A stretch of DNA of 64,000 nt, from positions 1-64,000 of the forward strand of contig JBCCHJ010000006.1 in the NCBI GenBank assembly GCA_039028795.1. Reading direction: 5' to 3'. This document shows, one piece after another, positions 43,310 to 52,447 of this stretch. This DNA comes from Thermohalobaculum sp039028795 (lineage in GTDB: Bacteria > Pseudomonadota > Alphaproteobacteria > Rhodobacterales > Rhodobacteraceae). Each line of letters starts with the position of its first letter. The stretch's first letter is position 1. A model generated the notes under the pieces. It saw only the letters and a program-made list of their open reading frames with translations, was not told the origin of the DNA and ran no database searches. Position numbers and translations under genes: made by a program.

Positions 43310-43485
43310 TCGAGGACAATGAACCGTCGCCAAGGGCGCAAAAGCTAGCCCTTTGGGGCGTTGGCGCGATGGTGCTTGTCATCATCGCGTATTTTGTTCT
43401 GGCGCCAAATTCGGTCGGGTCGATGATCGGCTTTTTCAAGTTCTTCACAGGCGCCAGCGAAATTGAGAACCTGATAAATCAGTAA
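43306..43485 (+). CDS. Small single-helix membrane protein between gap and pgk, probable CTG start
   Basis: A 59-codon frame from CTG 43306 (overlapping the gap stop) to TAA 43483-43485. An in-frame stop lies just upstream and no ATG, GTG or TTG occurs before residue 22, so a rare start such as CTG or ATC must be used if the gene is real. The product would read LIEDNEPSPRAQKLALWG, one hydrophobic helix (AMVLVIIAYFVLAP), then a polar tail ending LINQ. It fills the gap between two coupled glycolytic genes with a clean open frame. Unrecognised. Confidence 0.5.
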   Translation: MIEDNEPSPRAQKLALWGVGAMVLVIIAYFVLAPNSVGSMIGFFKFFTGASEIENLINQ

Positions 43486-43494
43486 GGCAACGCA

Positions 43495-44688
43495 ATGGGA
43501 TTCAGCACCCTCGACGATCTGGACTTGATGGAAAAGAACGTTCTTGTCCGCGTCGACATCAACGTTCCCATGGCCAATGGCAAGGTAACGGATGCGACAC
43601 GGATGGAAGCGATCAGGCCTACCGTCCGTGAAATCGTCGACAAAGGCGGCAAGCCAATCCTGCTGGCACATTTCGGACGTCCGAAAGGCCAGGTGAATGC
43701 CGAAATGACATTGGGCCGGTTGATCGAACCCCTGTCCGAAGTGCTGGATCTGCAAGTGCGTTTTGCCCCGGATTGCATTGGTCCGATGGCAGATCGCGGG
43801 GTCGATGAGATGCCGCAGGGAACCGTGTTGTTGCTGGAAAACACTCGTTTTCATCCTGGCGAGGAAAAGAACGATCCCGACTTCGCAGATGCCCTGGCCC
43901 GTCATGGCGACCTCTATGTCAACGATGCGTTTTCAGCGGCCCACCGTGCACACGCTTCGACCGAAGGGGTCGCACAACGTCTTCCATCTGCCGCGGGTAG
44001 ATTGATGCAGGCAGAACTGGAGGCATTGGACAAAGCCCTTTCCGAACCCGATCGTCCTGTCATTGCAATTGTCGGCGGTGCGAAAGTATCGACGAAGCTT
44101 GATTTGCTAGGCAACCTGATCAGCAAGGTCGATCAAATCGTCATCGGCGGCGGCATGGCCAACACGTTCTTGGCAGCCCAGGGATTTGATGTGGGCAAGT
44201 CTCTCTGTGAACATGACTTAGCTGACACTGCGCGCGATATAATCGCCAAAGCGGAACGCGCGCGTTGCCAACTGGTCCTGCCATCGGATGTGGTCGTCGC
44301 TAGGGAATTCAAGGCGGGCGCCGCATCGGCAACTGTGGCCGCAGACGCCTGCCCTGCAGACGCCATGATCCTGGATGCCGGCCCTGCATCGGTCGCGGAT
44401 ATTTGCGCCCGGTTTGAAACCGCAAAAACGATCGTTTGGAATGGCCCGCTTGGCGCATTCGAGATCGAACCATTCAATGCTGCAACCGATGCGGCAGCGA
44501 CCAAGGCGGCGGACCTGACTGAGGCAGGCGCACTGTTGTCCGTCGCCGGAGGCGGCGATACAGTCGCAGCCCTGAACGGCTCAGGCGCAGCCGATAGATT
44601 TTCCTATGTTTCGACCGCGGGCGGGGCATTCTTGGAATGGTTGGAGGGCAAAACTCTTCCCGGCGTCGCGGCATTGTCGAAGGCCTAG
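43495..44688 (+). CDS. pgk: Phosphoglycerate kinase
   Basis: 397 residues with VRVDINVPM, LLAHFGRPKG, LENTRFHPGEEKNDP, the hinge and nucleotide site IAIVGGAKVSTKLDLL, and the C-terminal VAGGGDTVAALN. ATP-forming step of glycolysis. It lies 9 bases after the small membrane protein and 185 bases after gap, in the same direction. Confidence 0.98.
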   Translation: MGFSTLDDLDLMEKNVLVRVDINVPMANGKVTDATRMEAIRPTVREIVDKGGKPILLAHFGRPKGQVNAEMTLGRLIEPLSEVLDLQVRFAPDCIGPMADRGVDEMPQGTVLLLENTRFHPGEEKNDPDFADALARHGDLYVNDAFSAAHRAHASTEGVAQRLPSAAGRLMQAELEALDKALSEPDRPVIAIVGGAKVSTKLDLLGNLISKVDQIVIGGGMANTFLAAQGFDVGKSLCEHDLADTARDIIAKAERARCQLVLPSDVVVAREFKAGAASATVAADACPADAMILDAGPASVADICARFETAKTIVWNGPLGAFEIEPFNAATDAAATKAADLTEAGALLSVAGGGDTVAALNGSGAADRFSYVSTAGGAFLEWLEGKTLPGVAALSKA

Positions 44689-44814
44689 ATTAACGCCAGG
44701 TCCATAGCCGAACTGCGGCAATTCGAACTCTGCAATCCAATTTTCGAATGGTTGCACATTGATGCCGTAGAATCGTGATAAACTGCTTTCAAACAACATG
44801 TGAGGAGCGACTTC

Positions 44815-46416
44815 ATGAAATTCCTGATTCCGTTCACTGTTGCCTCGGCAACAGCAATCGGTGCGTTGACTGCACCCGCCATGGCACAAGCGCCCTCAGA
44901 TGCCGCATCTCTCTATGCATTGCTCCAAAGGCTCGGCGGCCATTATGCGTTGATCGTTTTGCGGACGTTCGTCGACGTCACCTATGACCAACTGACGGTC
45001 GAGCCAGGCACCAATCAGTTGGTGATCACCGGCATGACGTTGTATCCAGAGCTGCCATACGATCCGGACGCACTCTGCGAGGTGACGATCGACCGCGCGT
45101 CTTCAGGCGATGTCCTCAGTTTTGAAACGGTCCAAACAACCTATGAATTCAGCGGTGTGTCCGCGACGCCGGCCTGCTTTGACCCTGACGTCGCAGGCAT
45201 GTTGGGCAGCTTCGGCTATGACGGGCTGACGGCAGAGAATGTATCTCTCAGCGTCGGCTACAACCTGCCCGACTCTTCTGCAGACGTAACGATTAATGCG
45301 TCTGTGGCCGATGCCGCGGATGTCTCGATTTCTGCGGCCTTTTCCTATCTTTGGTTCCGCGTGCCATTTGATGGCGGCGACGAACCAGTTCCCGTGGCGC
45401 AGCTTTCAGAAGCGGAAATTAGCATCGAAAACAAGGGCGTGTTCGAGCGGGTGGAACCGATGATTGCTGCACAAATCGGCGATCTGAACGCAGTGCCGCA
45501 AATGGCACAGGCGATTGTCGGTCAAGCTTTCACCGAAGGTGGTACGCGCCAGCCGACACCGGATGAAAGCGCTTTTGTTGAAAGCCTTTCTGCCGAACTC
45601 GCCCGGTTCCTGGCGGAAAAGAACCGCATCGTTGTTACGGCAGCCCCGGAAGAAGGCGTCTGGCTGGATGAAAGTATTTTCGACAGCCCTTCGAACATGG
45701 TCGCAGCGCTGAAACCAAATGTTTCATCAACGCCGAACGCACTGCGGGCGATCATCCCCCCTGCCGAAATGGCTTCGGCCTTGGCGGATGGTGCAAACCC
45801 TGACGACGCGGCACGGATGAAGATCGGCCGTGCATTGCTGACCGGCATCGGCGCACCGCGGTCTATTGAAGACGGCGGTCAGTTACTGATCCCGCTGGCC
45901 CGAAACTGGAATGGCGAGGCAGCGGCCCTAGTGGCCGGCGCAGCCGGTGACTTCGGCGAGCATAAGATCGGTTATGAAATGGCGTTGATTGCGATGGCCC
46001 AGGGGGAAAGCAGCGCAATGAGCGCAGCCGACAACCTGGAGTTGGATCTTTCCCTCGAAGAAGCGTTGGCGATCCAAAAAGAGGTGTCGAACGCATGGCC
46101 GGGTGGAACCGATACCGAAGCCCAATTCAATCAGGCAATCGCGGACGGTGACATCACGACACTGCGCAAGCTTGCCAACGCAGCATCCGTGGGACGCAAC
46201 ATGCCGCGCGACTATGAAGTCGCTTATGCGCTGGCAACGCTGGGTGCTGCTGCGGGCGACCGTGCAGCGGCATCTTTACGGGATCGCATGGATCGCCGGT
46301 TCAACGCATTGGATCAAGCGACCTGGCAAAAGACCGCCAGCAGAGCCGCAAGCGACGCCCTGCGGGTTTGGACTGAAGGTGGGCTGGGCGCCACGATGGC
46401 GGCGAGAGTACAGTAG
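44815..46416 (+). CDS. Large exported protein of unknown family between pgk and fba
   Basis: 533 residues from the ATG at 44815, with GAGGAG upstream. Signal peptide KFLIPFTVASATAIGALTAPAMAQA. The N-terminal half (30-250) is beta-rich, with a Cys pair (ALCEVTID and TPACFDPD) and repeated strands of the form SVGYNLPDSSADVTINASVADAADV; the C-terminal half (280-530) is helical with TPR- or Sel1-like spacing (FNQAIADGDITTLRKLANAA, YEVAYALATLGAAAGDRAA). Likely periplasmic. No family recognised. Own terminator follows, so it is not part of a glycolytic operon. Confidence 0.75.
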   Translation: MKFLIPFTVASATAIGALTAPAMAQAPSDAASLYALLQRLGGHYALIVLRTFVDVTYDQLTVEPGTNQLVITGMTLYPELPYDPDALCEVTIDRASSGDVLSFETVQTTYEFSGVSATPACFDPDVAGMLGSFGYDGLTAENVSLSVGYNLPDSSADVTINASVADAADVSISAAFSYLWFRVPFDGGDEPVPVAQLSEAEISIENKGVFERVEPMIAAQIGDLNAVPQMAQAIVGQAFTEGGTRQPTPDESAFVESLSAELARFLAEKNRIVVTAAPEEGVWLDESIFDSPSNMVAALKPNVSSTPNALRAIIPPAEMASALADGANPDDAARMKIGRALLTGIGAPRSIEDGGQLLIPLARNWNGEAAALVAGAAGDFGEHKIGYEMALIAMAQGESSAMSAADNLELDLSLEEALAIQKEVSNAWPGGTDTEAQFNQAIADGDITTLRKLANAASVGRNMPRDYEVAYALATLGAAAGDRAAASLRDRMDRRFNALDQATWQKTASRAASDALRVWTEGGLGATMAARVQ

Positions 46417-46433
46417 CCAGCAGCTTCGTTCCG

Positions 46434-46464
46434 GACGCGCGTCGCGTGCGGCGCGCGTCTTTTT
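46434..46464 (+). terminator. Intrinsic terminator after the 533-residue unknown protein
   Basis: GACGCGCG (46434-46441) pairs with CGCGCGTC (46452-46459); TTTTT follows at 46460-46464. Confidence 0.85.
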
Positions 46465-46572
46465 ACCAGCCATTATTCCCGCTCTGCGAAGGTCCTTGAC
46501 GATGTTCGTTCCCCTCGGGTAACGCACCCATCAAGGCTGTTAAGGCTGAGAGCACAGATTAGGAGTTCCCGT

Positions 46573-47466
46573 ATGACAAAGACAGCGCAGAAAGCGCAGA
46601 TGACCGATGGCAAGGGTTTTGTAGCCGCGCTCGACCAGTCAGGGGGCTCGACCCCAAAAGCGCTTCGGCTTTATGGGATCGAGGAAGACGCTTATGGGTC
46701 GGAAGCCGAGATGTTCGACCTAATGCATCAGATGCGCAGCCGTATTGTTAACTCTCCTGCGTTCACCGGCGAAAAGGTTATCGCAGCGATCCTCTTTGAA
46801 ATGACCATGGACCGCCAGATCAACGGACGCCCAGCGGCCGAATACCTTTGGGAGGATCGCGGGGTCGTTCCGTTCCTGAAGGTGGACAAGGGCTTGGCTG
46901 ATGAGACTGACGGTGCCCGTTTGATGAAACCGATGCCGGATCTCGAAGCACTGCTGGATCGGGCGAATTCCGCCGGGATTTTCGGAACGAAAATGCGGTC
47001 TGTCATCGATGCACCCAATCCAACCGGTATCGCAGCGAACGTTGCCCAACAATTCGAAGTGGGCGCAACAATTCTGGATCATGGCCTCGTCCCTATCATC
47101 GAACCGGAAGTCACCATCTCGATTGCCGACAAGGCCGAGGCTGAGAATATTCTGCTTGCCGAGATTAAAGGCCAACTGGATGCGCTGCCGGAAGGTCGTG
47201 ACGTTATGCTGAAGCTAACGCTCCCAGAGACCGCCAATCTCTACACGCCGCTGATCCAGCACCCCCGCATCGTCCGGGTTGTGGCGCTGTCCGGCGGCTA
47301 TAGCCGCGATGAAGCGAACCGCCGTCTTTCTGAGAACACCGGTATGATCGCAAGCTTCTCACGCGCGCTGACCGAGGGATTGTCAGCACAGCAGTCAGAT
47401 GTAGATTTTGACGCGATGCTCGGCGGTTCCATCGACAGCATCTACCAGGCTTCGATCGCCGGCTGA
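46573..47466 (+). CDS. fba: Fructose-bisphosphate aldolase, class I
   Basis: 297 residues of the bacterial class I type: FVAALDQSGGSTPKAL (N-terminal active-site region), FEMTMDRQINGRPAAEYLW, VPFLKVDKGLAD, VPIIEPEVTI, VMLKLTLPE (Schiff-base Lys) and ALSGGYSRDEAN. Cleaves fructose-1,6-bisphosphate to triose phosphates without a metal. Ends at a strong terminator. Confidence 0.95.
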   Translation: MTKTAQKAQMTDGKGFVAALDQSGGSTPKALRLYGIEEDAYGSEAEMFDLMHQMRSRIVNSPAFTGEKVIAAILFEMTMDRQINGRPAAEYLWEDRGVVPFLKVDKGLADETDGARLMKPMPDLEALLDRANSAGIFGTKMRSVIDAPNPTGIAANVAQQFEVGATILDHGLVPIIEPEVTISIADKAEAENILLAEIKGQLDALPEGRDVMLKLTLPETANLYTPLIQHPRIVRVVALSGGYSRDEANRRLSENTGMIASFSRALTEGLSAQQSDVDFDAMLGGSIDSIYQASIAG

Positions 47467-47511
47467 TCTGGCGCCGAACAGTCACGGCCTGAATGTCGGC
47501 CATCCTAAATC

Positions 47512-47539
47512 ATGGCGCGCAGTCCTGCGCGCCATTTTT
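47512..47539 (+). terminator. Intrinsic terminator of fba
   Basis: ATGGCGCGCAG (47512-47522), TC loop, CTGCGCGCCAT (47525-47535), an 11-base perfect stem followed by TTTT. Confidence 0.9.
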
Positions 47540-47621
47540 CCTTTAAGTTGTATCTACTGATACAGCCAAAGCCTCTTGAAAGCCGTAATCCTTCCCTTGC
47601 GAGAAATGGGAGGGACTTCGA

Positions 47622-47984
47622 ATGGCTTTCGATCACGTCCAAGACCAACTACCGCCGACTGACGAGCCTGCAATAGGCCTTTGGGTTTTCATCGTCGGAT
47701 CGGCAGTGGTTTACGCCGCTGCAATGATCGTGATGAAGTATTGGGGGCAATTGCCACCTATGTTGATCCTGTCTCTGGTTGCCTTGTTGATGGGCATCGG
47801 AGTTGCTTTCGAAATTAACGCGCTGCAGGTCGAACGGATCGGAATGGTCTATGTTCTGATCCTGGGTATCGAGGTGATCGTTGTCGCCACTGCGTCAGCG
47901 GTGTTGTTCAATGAAACCTTCACCTGGAGAGAGATCGTCGGCGGCGCCATGATCGTCGTCGGTACTGCCGTCGCCTGGAGCTGA
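47622..47984 (+). CDS. Small four-helix membrane protein resembling SMR/EamA transporters
   Basis: 120 residues: a soluble N terminus of about 18 residues (DHVQDQLPPTDEPAI), then four membrane helices ending in the SMR/EamA-like segment FNETFTWREIVGGAMIVVGTAVA. The Glu normally found in helix 1 of EmrE is not at the usual place, so drug export is not implied. ATG preceded by GGAGGGA. Confidence 0.7.
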   Translation: MAFDHVQDQLPPTDEPAIGLWVFIVGSAVVYAAAMIVMKYWGQLPPMLILSLVALLMGIGVAFEINALQVERIGMVYVLILGIEVIVVATASAVLFNETFTWREIVGGAMIVVGTAVAWS

Positions 47985-48090
47985 TTACCAAGTCCGTTGA
48001 ACGGAATGCGTCGCGCGCGAAACGTGCGCTCCTTTGGTGGTTCCAGCAATCCTGCTATCATCGCACCGATTTTAGCAGGAGTTCTTCACC

Positions 48091-48876
48091 ATGCCTCAAA
48101 TACGGGAATATCGCTTTCTGTGGATACTTTGCCTGATCGTTGCACCGCCTATCCTGGTGATCATCGAACTGTTTCATCCCGCTGCGTTCACCAAATCGCC
48201 GGGAATGTTCGAATATCTCAGAACGGGGCATAGCCACACGGATGGTCACCACGCGTTGGGCTACTTCGGCCCGGACTGGTGGTTCTGGTTGCACATGATC
48301 CAGACACCAACGGTTTGCATGATTGCAGTGGGATTGATCCTTACGGCATCTCAAGCCGACAGTATTCCCGGACGTGGCCTGTTCTTGGCCATTGTTTCAT
48401 GGGCGGCGCGGGCTGCGATTTTCATCTTTGCCGTCTACTACACAGCACTGGATTCCATTGGCGGAATCGGCTTGGGCCGAACCATTGAAATCGTCAATGA
48501 GTTTCAAGAATCCGGCAAGATCGGTGAATCTCAATTGGAAGCCGTCGCTTTGGTGCTGAACACAACATGGGTCGATCCCTGGGTTGGCGGTGTTGGATCG
48601 TGGATTTCTCTGACCGGATCCTGGGCCATCTTCATTGGGGCCGTGCTGACCGGCATGACGGTTCTGTTGTCGCAAGCCAAGCGCCACCTGATCTGGTTCT
48701 CAGGCTCTGGGGTTTTGACGATTCTGGCAGTTCTGGCGCTGGTTGTCGGAGCCTGGTTCGTGCAGGAAAGTCATGCATGTTGCACCGGACCTCTGGGCTT
48801 CGGCCTTATTTTTGTCTTCGGCGCTTTGACGTTCTGGGCCTGGATCTCAGTGACGCCAGCTAATCCGCCAGAATAA
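48091..48876 (+). CDS. Polytopic membrane protein of unknown function
   Basis: 261 residues with about six membrane helices (WILCLIVAPPILVIIELF, TPTVCMIAVGLILTA, FLAIVSWAARAAIFIFAVYY, WISLTGSWAIFIGAVLTGM, VLTILAVLALVVGAWF, LGFGLIFVFGALTFW). A His-rich loop (GHSHTDGHHALGY) after the first helix and a Cys pair (HACC) near the last could bind metal. AGGAG upstream of the ATG. Family unknown. Confidence 0.7.
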   Translation: MPQIREYRFLWILCLIVAPPILVIIELFHPAAFTKSPGMFEYLRTGHSHTDGHHALGYFGPDWWFWLHMIQTPTVCMIAVGLILTASQADSIPGRGLFLAIVSWAARAAIFIFAVYYTALDSIGGIGLGRTIEIVNEFQESGKIGESQLEAVALVLNTTWVDPWVGGVGSWISLTGSWAIFIGAVLTGMTVLLSQAKRHLIWFSGSGVLTILAVLALVVGAWFVQESHACCTGPLGFGLIFVFGALTFWAWISVTPANPPE

Positions 48877-48877
48877 G

Positions 48878-48903
48878 AAAAGGCGCGCCCGACGGCGCGC
48901 GCC
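48878..48903 (-). terminator. Terminator of the SPFH gene between convergent genes
   Basis: GGCGCGC (48882-48888) pairs with GCGCGCC (48897-48903). Read leftward it is followed by TTTTCTTATT, fitting the end of the SPFH transcript. Confidence 0.7.
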
Positions 48904-48922
48904 CTTCTGCCAGGTCGGAGGG

Positions 48923-50368
48923 TTACTGCCCTCCAATTTGCTTTGTCTCGCCAAGCGTTCGATCGTAATCAAGGCGCTTCGCATATTCCATTGTCAGCAA
49001 TTGCTGCAACAGGCGCGTTTCACCATCGGCGCCGGTCGGCGGACCGCCCGCCAGCGGACCACCACCGCCTCCGCCGCCACCGAACACATATTGGGGCACC
49101 CGGCGCTGCGCATACGCCGCCGCCCAAAGCTCTTGGATCTTGATCTCGGCATCCAGCTTCTGCGCCAGCGCATTGTCAGCCTTTAAAATCTCTTGCTTGG
49201 CATAGGCTTCCGCATCGGCCGCGACACGCTTGGATTCCGAGTCGATCCGTGCAGTTTCCAGCAAAATCTCAGCCCGTTCTTTTTCGATGCGGGCCTGATC
49301 ACGGCGTTGCTGCGCCGCTGTGATCGCAAGCTGTTTTTCAGTTTCAGCCTGCGTCGTACGTTCAATCTGGATCACCTTGGCCTGGGCCTGACGTTCGGCC
49401 ACTTCGCGCTCACCTTTGGAAATCGCCAGCAGCCGCTGCTCTTCTTCCTGGATCCGCTGTTCGCGGGCCACGGACCGCGCAGCCGCTGCATCCTGTTTCT
49501 GTTCCATCCTGCTTTTAAAGCGCTGGTTCGGATCAACGTTTGTAACGCGCGCAGACACCACGGAAATTCCAAACTTCGTAAAGTTCTGCTTCTTGCGGCG
49601 TGGCTGGCCGGTTTCATCGACCAGTTTCTCAACCACGAACACCACTTGTTGATCGTCGCCGAACTCCTGTTGTTCCTGCCCAAGCGCAACATTCGCCGAA
49701 CCGGTCTGCGTTCGGGTCACTTGGCGTATCACTTCTTTGCGTTTGACCAGATAGATCCCGTTCTGCATCTGGTTCTGGAACTCGGTGTTAAACTCTGTCC
49801 GTCCGCCAGAGAAGTACTCTTCGGCCGCCATCAGCGACGCCGACGCCCCCAGAGTTTCCTGAAATGCAGGAATAAGCTCGGTCCTAAGCAAATTGTCTGG
49901 CGTTCTGAACTGCCGCGCCATGCGCAGGAAGTCCTCTTCTGTCTCTGGCAACTGGAAGCGGGCCGTCGCAGTCACAGCAGCATCCACCTGATCCAAGAAG
50001 ACCAAGGTTTGCGGCGGCATATTTGCGCTCATCGCCTTGCCTTCGAACTCTGCTGACAAGCTGCCGGCACCGCCCCGTGTCGATTGCACCGACATAGCGT
50101 TTTTCCAGGCGTTCACCCTGCCCCACCAATGCGTGTTATACCCCACATCGCGCACCATTTTTTCTTCGCCGAAGATCGTGCGGACGTGATACTTGAAGCC
50201 TGGCTCGGCGTAGAAGAATGCCCCCAGAAAGATGCCTGAAATGACGCTGATCGATCCAAAAAACCCGAAGACCCACTTCAGGAAACCTGCTTTCGCGGGC
50301 AAGAATAGCCGTGATAGCAGCGCTATCAGGATCAGGATGATGCCCAGAACGAAAAGAAATCCACCCAT
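48923..50368 (-). CDS. SPFH/band 7 domain membrane protein
   Basis: 481 residues: two N-terminal membrane helices (FLFVLGIILILIALLSRLF and FGFFGSISVISGIFLGAFF), an SPFH domain (about 55-290), a long charged coiled coil (about 290-430, EREVAERQAQAKVIQIERTTQAETEKQL) and a Gly-rich segment with nine Gly in a row near the C terminus. Such flotillin-like proteins form oligomeric rings in membranes and often regulate proteases. No NfeD partner gene is adjacent. Confidence 0.9.
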   Translation of the reverse strand: MGGFLFVLGIILILIALLSRLFLPAKAGFLKWVFGFFGSISVISGIFLGAFFYAEPGFKYHVRTIFGEEKMVRDVGYNTHWWGRVNAWKNAMSVQSTRGGAGSLSAEFEGKAMSANMPPQTLVFLDQVDAAVTATARFQLPETEEDFLRMARQFRTPDNLLRTELIPAFQETLGASASLMAAEEYFSGGRTEFNTEFQNQMQNGIYLVKRKEVIRQVTRTQTGSANVALGQEQQEFGDDQQVVFVVEKLVDETGQPRRKKQNFTKFGISVVSARVTNVDPNQRFKSRMEQKQDAAAARSVAREQRIQEEEQRLLAISKGEREVAERQAQAKVIQIERTTQAETEKQLAITAAQQRRDQARIEKERAEILLETARIDSESKRVAADAEAYAKQEILKADNALAQKLDAEIKIQELWAAAYAQRRVPQYVFGGGGGGGGPLAGGPPTGADGETRLLQQLLTMEYAKRLDYDRTLGETKQIGGQ

Positions 50369-50485
50369 CGATACCTCCCTCTTTCACACATCTGTGATAT
50401 GGGGAATGTACTGCAACACCGCAACTATCACCAGCGATAAGACATATCCAAATACCCCAGTAAAACACTGACAAATCTTGAAAAT

Positions 50486-50923
50486 ATGCAATCTGCAAAG
50501 TCGATCATCCGAACCTTGGATCTTGCACCGCACCCGGAAGGCGGTTGGTACAAAGAGACCTGGCGTGCTGAAGCTGGGCCAGAGCAGCGCGCCACCGGAA
50601 CGGCGATTTACTACCTGTTGGAGGCCGATCAATTTTCCCATTGGCACCGCATCGATTCAACGGAGATCTGGCATTGGTATGCTGGCGCACCATTGTCGAT
50701 GACTGTGTCACCCAATGGTCATGACGCCCAGTCACTGCACTTGGGGCCAGAGATCGGTCTAGCCCAGCGGCCGCAGTTCATCATCCCTCCGAACTGGTGG
50801 CAGACGGCAACCACCCTTGGCCAATGGTCGCTGATGGGATGCACGGTCTCGCCGGGCTTCGAATTCGATGGTTTCGAAATGGCCCCGGAAGATTGGCGTC
50901 CCACGCCGCGCCCTGCAGGGTGA
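50486..50923 (+). CDS. Cupin-fold protein (DUF985 type)
   Basis: 145 residues: LAPHPEGGWYKETWRAE, AIYYLLEADQFSHWHRIDSTEIWHWYAGAPL, VIPPNWWQTA and SLMGCTVSPGFEFDGFE, all characteristic of DUF985. His, Glu and His residues in the HWH and EIWHW segments could hold a metal. Function unknown. Transcribed divergently from the SPFH gene. Confidence 0.92.
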   Translation: MQSAKSIIRTLDLAPHPEGGWYKETWRAEAGPEQRATGTAIYYLLEADQFSHWHRIDSTEIWHWYAGAPLSMTVSPNGHDAQSLHLGPEIGLAQRPQFIIPPNWWQTATTLGQWSLMGCTVSPGFEFDGFEMAPEDWRPTPRPAG

Positions 50924-51005
50924 TGCAAGCGCTTGGTCCGCGAAGCTCTGGCCCTTCCCTCAGAGCCGTGCTAGAGGCTGATAAAAAGAGCAGCCAGGGC
51001 GTAAG

Positions 51006-51752
51006 ATGTTCACCAACACCCAGCACTGCGATGTCGGGTATTGTCTGAAGGACCCATCCGGTGGGTTCGCTTTTCAGCCGCCCCGCACGGTGTTTTCGCA
51101 GCGCGATAGGCCTCTGAATATCCGGGCGATTCAGAACTGCCCTGCTGTGAATGCAATGGAACGGCAGCTTATCGAAATGCCGGCACCAATCGGCATTCGA
51201 ATGACTGTTGCGGTAGAAAACAATCAGCCGGTTTTGAACGTCAATCCACAAGGAACCTTTGCGCAGCCTGATGTGCTTGGCAAAATGCTGCGCATGGAGG
51301 CTCCGGACCGATGGCGCCATCCCAAGAAGCCCCTGATCGAAATTGATCTGCCGATCTTCCTTGTGACCGATGAACCTTGCATCCTAGCGCAGCTGCCACC
51401 CTTTCTGATGCCCGCGATGCGCCGATGGCCGGGATCGATGGTTGCCAGCCGTTTTCCGGTGACCTGGTGGCCGCAGGATTTGAAATGGTCCTTTGAATGG
51501 GAAGACATTGGCCAAGAATTATCGATCCGCCAGGGCGAGCCACTTTGCTATTTCATGTGCGAATTCAACCATCCTGAAAAACGGCCCCGCCTGGTCGAGG
51601 CCGCGCTTACGGACGAATTGGACGAGTTCCGCCGCGGCATGGACAGCATCCACCACCTGACGCTGGAAATTGGCGATGTGATGGATAAAGCCAAAGACCG
51701 CCGCCCCGAACGTCTGTTGGTTCCGCTGGAAGAGGCGGAGGCTAGCGCGTGA
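51006..51752 (+). CDS. Unknown protein, first gene of a three-gene operon
   Basis: 248 residues. N-terminal NTQHCDVGYCLKDPSG, then IRAIQNCPAVNAMERQ, IEIDLPIFLVTDEPC, RFPVTWWPQDLKWSFEWED and RQGEPLCYFMCEFNHPEKRPRLVEAALT, ending RRPERLLVP. The next gene encodes a diverged copy with the same blocks (RFPLRSWP, RRGEPMAYIWLHF, VEAAMT, RRPARLLTP). The Arg-x-Gly-Glu-Pro core loosely recalls DUF6065, which I cannot verify. Stop and next start overlap by 4 bases. Confidence 0.75.
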   Translation: MFTNTQHCDVGYCLKDPSGGFAFQPPRTVFSQRDRPLNIRAIQNCPAVNAMERQLIEMPAPIGIRMTVAVENNQPVLNVNPQGTFAQPDVLGKMLRMEAPDRWRHPKKPLIEIDLPIFLVTDEPCILAQLPPFLMPAMRRWPGSMVASRFPVTWWPQDLKWSFEWEDIGQELSIRQGEPLCYFMCEFNHPEKRPRLVEAALTDELDEFRRGMDSIHHLTLEIGDVMDKAKDRRPERLLVPLEEAEASA

Positions 51753-52447
51753 CTGAAACTATTCCTGTCGACGTCGGTTGGCGGGTAACCTCGCCGCAAG
51801 GGGCCTTGGCGTTCATCCCGCCGGAACCAATCGATGTTCCTGGTTTTGAAGGCCGCGTTCTGCAAGTGCTGTGTCCCTACAACGCTCGGGTACGCAAGAC
51901 GCCCAAAAACCAGGGCCCTGCCCGGTTTGGCCTAGTGCCGGAGCCCGGCGGTATCAGCCAACAAGCCTTCCAAGGATTGACGGTGCCAATCGAGCCCGGT
52001 GCGCAGCGCACAACAGAGCTTCCGGCGATCCAGATCTCTATGAACCTGATCATGATCTGCGAGGAAGATTGCGCCATACACTTGTCCGCGCCGTTCTTTT
52101 CACCTGCATTTCGGGATTGGCCCGGCCCCTTGGTGTCCGGCCGGTTCCCTCTCAGATCCTGGCCGAGACCATTGAACGCCGTTCTGGAATGGCAGGATGA
52201 CGGCAAGGACTGGGTGCTGCGGCGCGGCGAACCCATGGCCTATATTTGGTTGCATTTCGACGACCCGAACAAAGTTCCAAATGTGGTTGAAGCCGCAATG
52301 ACCCCGGCGCTAAAGCGTCATTTCGCCCAAGTCGACAATGTGTCCAGTTTTGCACGCAATGTCGGCCCTATGATGGATGAAGCCGCCCGGCGCAGGCCCG
52401 CGCGGCTGTTGACCCCTAAGAGGATCGGATGCCCAGACTTTTCGTAA
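51749..52447 (+). CDS. Unknown protein, paralogue of the preceding gene
   Basis: 232 residues from a GTG overlapping the previous stop (GTGA). Same domain as the preceding protein: LQVLCPYNARVRKTPKN, ISMNLIMICEEDCAIHL, SGRFPLRSWPRPLNAVLEWQDDG, RRGEPMAYIWLHFDDPNKVPNVVEAA, PMMDEAARRRPARLL. The two products probably form a hetero-oligomer or act on paired substrates. Overlaps the third gene by 19 bases. Confidence 0.75.
   Translation: MTETIPVDVGWRVTSPQGALAFIPPEPIDVPGFEGRVLQVLCPYNARVRKTPKNQGPARFGLVPEPGGISQQAFQGLTVPIEPGAQRTTELPAIQISMNLIMICEEDCAIHLSAPFFSPAFRDWPGPLVSGRFPLRSWPRPLNAVLEWQDDGKDWVLRRGEPMAYIWLHFDDPNKVPNVVEAAMTPALKRHFAQVDNVSSFARNVGPMMDEAARRRPARLLTPKRIGCPDFS

Noticed and set aside
42233..43333. 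366-codon minus-strand open frame opposite gap
   Set aside because: Shadow of a certain gap gene.
49193..50056. 287-codon plus-strand open frame inside the SPFH gene
   Set aside because: Leu/Phe/Arg-rich antisense product of the coiled-coil coding sequence, not a membrane protein gene.
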